Assembly: GCF_020080045.1 (NCBI RefSeq)
Contig: NZ_CP083451.1
Location: forward strand, 3,211,001-3,275,000
Direction: 5' to 3'
From: Comamonas odontotermitis
GTDB lineage: Bacteria; Pseudomonadota; Gammaproteobacteria; Burkholderiales; Burkholderiaceae_C
DNA: 64,000 nt
Shown: in pieces, positions 62,400 through 64,000 of the stretch
Numbering within the stretch: position 1 is the first letter of the stretch
How the letters are laid out: every line of letters begins with the position of its first letter
The notes under the pieces: generated by a model
Told to the model about the DNA's origin: nothing
The model's database searches: none
The model's input: the letters and a program-made list of their open reading frames with translations, nothing else
Translations under genes and position numbers: made by a program

Positions 62400-64000
62400 T
62401 CAGCGGGCAGGCTCGGCGTCCGCCATATCGAGGGTGCGCATGGCGTTTCCGCCCTCGGTCACCTCTTTGAGGATCTCCGCCGTCTGGTTGCCAAAGGATG
62501 CGCCCGCTCCGGTGTTCTCCTCGATGGCTGCCAGCTTTGCCTTGACTTCGCGCAGCTCGGCCACAACCTCGGCCAGTTGAGCAGCGTTACCGCCACCCTC
62601 CAAAGCCGCGATCAGGGCCTTGTTGTCGGCCCGAGGAATCACCCGCTCACCGGCATGCAAGTTCGCCTTCATGTCGTAGGGCACGAAGTTCGTGCCAACA
62701 TCGAATGAAGGGCGCTTCACATACATCTGCTTGGACGGGTCCCAGTCGTACATCTCCAGGCCGTACTGCTTGCCACCCAGCCAGTAGCCGTCATAGACAG
62801 ACTGACCAGCTTTCAAGCGCTCCCACTGGTCCTCAGACAAGGCCGCGTTCTTGCTGACCCCGCTGGCGTCGTACTCGCCAGGCTTGACGCCCCTGGAGCC
62901 GTCGCTGTAGTACGCACGGCCCTCGGCATCAAAGCCGATGATCGTGGGGTACTTCGAGGAGCCCGCCACCGAGCCGCCCAGCGATGCGCCGCCAGAGGAT
63001 GAACCACCGGAGGAGCCGCCAGAACTGCCCGAGCTGCCGCCACTGGAGCCGGAGCCCACAGAGCCGCCGCCCGTGGAGGTGGAGCCACCTCCGACCAACT
63101 TGGCCATTGCGTTGACCGCATCTGCAACCGACAGCGTTGCGTCTATCGATTCCTGGCCATAGTTGTTCCAGAAGTCCAGAATGCCATCGAGCCGCTCAAT
63201 CTGGGCATTGCCCGCGTCGATCAGCTTTTCTGCATCGGTCTTCTGGGTGTCGGCGTACTTGCCCAACTCGTCCAGCTGCCCGGCCAGCACCTTCTTTTCA
63301 TAGTCCAGTTCGACCTGTGAGCCGAAGTAGTCCATGACGAGGCCGGAGCTGGCCGCGTTGATCGCCTTGTCGGTCTGGTCGTAGTCAGGCAGGCCCAGGC
63401 CCTGCCGCGCCCGCTCCAGCGCGTTCTCGATGTAGACCATGCCAGCCGCAGCCTGCATAGCCAGAACATCTTCGATTGGATCGCGCAAAGAGGCTGCGGC
63501 ATTCGTCACCAGGGTAAAGAAGCTGGCCGCCTTCTCCAGCGATGTTTTTGCATCGCTGACGAACTTGTCCCAGTATTCCTTTTCCCGGCCAACCGCGCCC
63601 TGCAGGTTCTTCATGGCCATCGCATAGGCCGCGTCGTAGGCCTTCTGCGCTGCAGCCTCTGCGGCATCCCGGGCCTTTTGAGCCTCTTCGTCCGCCTTGG
63701 CCTTGTCCTGCGCCGCCCATACGTCCTTTTGCAGCTGGATTACGGAAGGGTCCTTGTACTTCTCCAGCTCAGCCAGCTTCTTCTCGCGCTCGCGCCTGGT
63801 GGCCTCAGCATCGTTACCCTGTGCTCTGAGCAGGTCCAGGGTCAGATCGTCTTTGATACCAGCAATTTCTGCCAGCATGTCAACCATCTGCTGCATGGCA
63901 TTGTCCGAAGCGGTGTAAAGCTCATCGAACACGCCCGACATATCGAGCAGCATCTTGTAGAGCTTTTGGCCCGCCTCGGTGCTGCGGTCGATGCCATCGA
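62400..64000 (-). CDS. Phage tail tape measure protein, C-terminal part
   Basis: The frame is open to the window edge (at least 533 residues; a Met at 63953 is internal). Long helical region with Lys/Glu/Ala heptads (RREREKKLAELEKYKDPSV), then a Gly/Ser linker (about 20 short GGS units near 63000), then DVGTNFVPYDMKANLHAGER, the C-terminal block of siphophage tape measures. It sets tail length. The N-terminal part lies beyond the window. Confidence 0.88.
   Translation of the reverse strand, partial: DGIDRSTEAGQKLYKMLLDMSGVFDELYTASDNAMQQMVDMLAEIAGIKDDLTLDLLRAQGNDAEATRREREKKLAELEKYKDPSVIQLQKDVWAAQDKAKADEEAQKARDAAEAAAQKAYDAAYAMAMKNLQGAVGREKEYWDKFVSDAKTSLEKAASFFTLVTNAAASLRDPIEDVLAMQAAAGMVYIENALERARQGLGLPDYDQTDKAINAASSGLVMDYFGSQVELDYEKKVLAGQLDELGKYADTQKTDAEKLIDAGNAQIERLDGILDFWNNYGQESIDATLSVADAVNAMAKLVGGGSTSTGGGSVGSGSSGGSSGSSGGSSGGSSSGGASLGGSVAGSSKYPTIIGFDAEGRAYYSDGSRGVKPGEYDASGVSKNAALSEDQWERLKAGQSVYDGYWLGGKQYGLEMYDWDPSKQMYVKRPSFDVGTNFVPYDMKANLHAGERVIPRADNKALIAALEGGGNAAQLAEVVAELREVKAKLAAIEENTGAGASFGNQTAEILKEVTEGGNAMRTLDMADAEPAR

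Larger units (their letters stand above)
54403..64000. mobile_element. Prophage C, left end and late region (continues past the window)
   Basis: From left: small truncated ORF and membrane protein, coiled-coil protein, XRE-like regulator, phage-type terminator, cargo gene (IPTL-CTERM 4), then a minus-strand late operon: spanins, lysozyme, holin, glycine-rich protein, fibre chaperone, fibre, tail protein and tape measure. Gene overlaps (ATGA) are intact, so it may be functional. No integrase, terminase or capsid gene is in the window. Confidence 0.85.

Noticed and set aside
1..64000. CRISPR array or restriction/anti-phage gene cluster
   Set aside because: No regularly spaced repeats and no cas, restriction, abortive-infection or retron-like gene was seen in any frame.

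Overview
The window looks like a chromosomal segment of a Comamonadaceae betaproteobacterium (Comamonas/Acidovorax/Delftia type). The support is high GC with GC-rich third codon positions, a ppc / hemC-hemD-hemX-hemY neighbourhood, EarP with an EF-P that carries Arg32, a PhaR polyhydroxybutyrate regulator, CCA-encoding tRNA genes and a family of about 50-bp intergenic palindromes. The species assignment is inference.

Left edge (1-4.4 kb): a two-partner secretion pair (TpsB cut by the window edge, short TpsA), followed by a complete IS3-family element with near-perfect terminal repeats, a GAG target duplication and an A6G programmed frameshift site. Core block (4.4-43 kb): PEP carboxylase; haem genes hemC/D/X/Y; a five-gene polar amino-acid ABC transporter / C45-family acyltransferase / RpiR regulator operon with palindromic operator candidates upstream; cytochrome b561 and two YceI proteins; valS, galU, a TusA-like protein, a NUDIX hydrolase, cysM and tRNA-Leu(CAA); tRNA-His(GUG), ppiD, tRNA-Val(UAC), hupB; pgsA, uvrC, a CoA-transferase, earP and efp; a DUF2239 protein, a MATE transporter, PPK2, rimO, phaR, a PAS-GGDEF-EAL protein and a DUF4124 protein. 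About eight copies of a palindromic repeat are scattered here, two of them in frame inside hemD and uvrC.

Accessory block (43-57 kb): four large exported proteins end in IPTL-CTERM-like tails (Pro motif, membrane helix, Arg-rich end). They are interleaved with remnants of related prophages. Each phage unit has a homologous terminator, then a variable cargo gene, then an Rz/Rz1 spanin pair. Two units are decayed: the spanin is joined directly to the C-terminal end of an integrase, and one of these ends in a tRNA 3'-end attachment core. A third unit leads into an apparently intact prophage (54.4 kb to the window end) with spanins, lysozyme, holin, tail fibre genes and a tape measure protein. 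The cargo site holds a small lipoprotein in one unit and unrelated IPTL-CTERM proteins in the other two. The block also contains a deleted IS5-family element, a 125-135-bp MITE-like insertion, an IPTL-CTERM gene broken by a single TAG, and a two-repeat exported protein of unknown function.

The most interesting proposal is that this phage lineage keeps a cargo (moron) site just beyond its spanin genes that delivers surface proteins, and that repeated integration and decay of such phages has left a stock of IPTL-CTERM proteins in the host. No exosortase gene for these tails is visible in the window.
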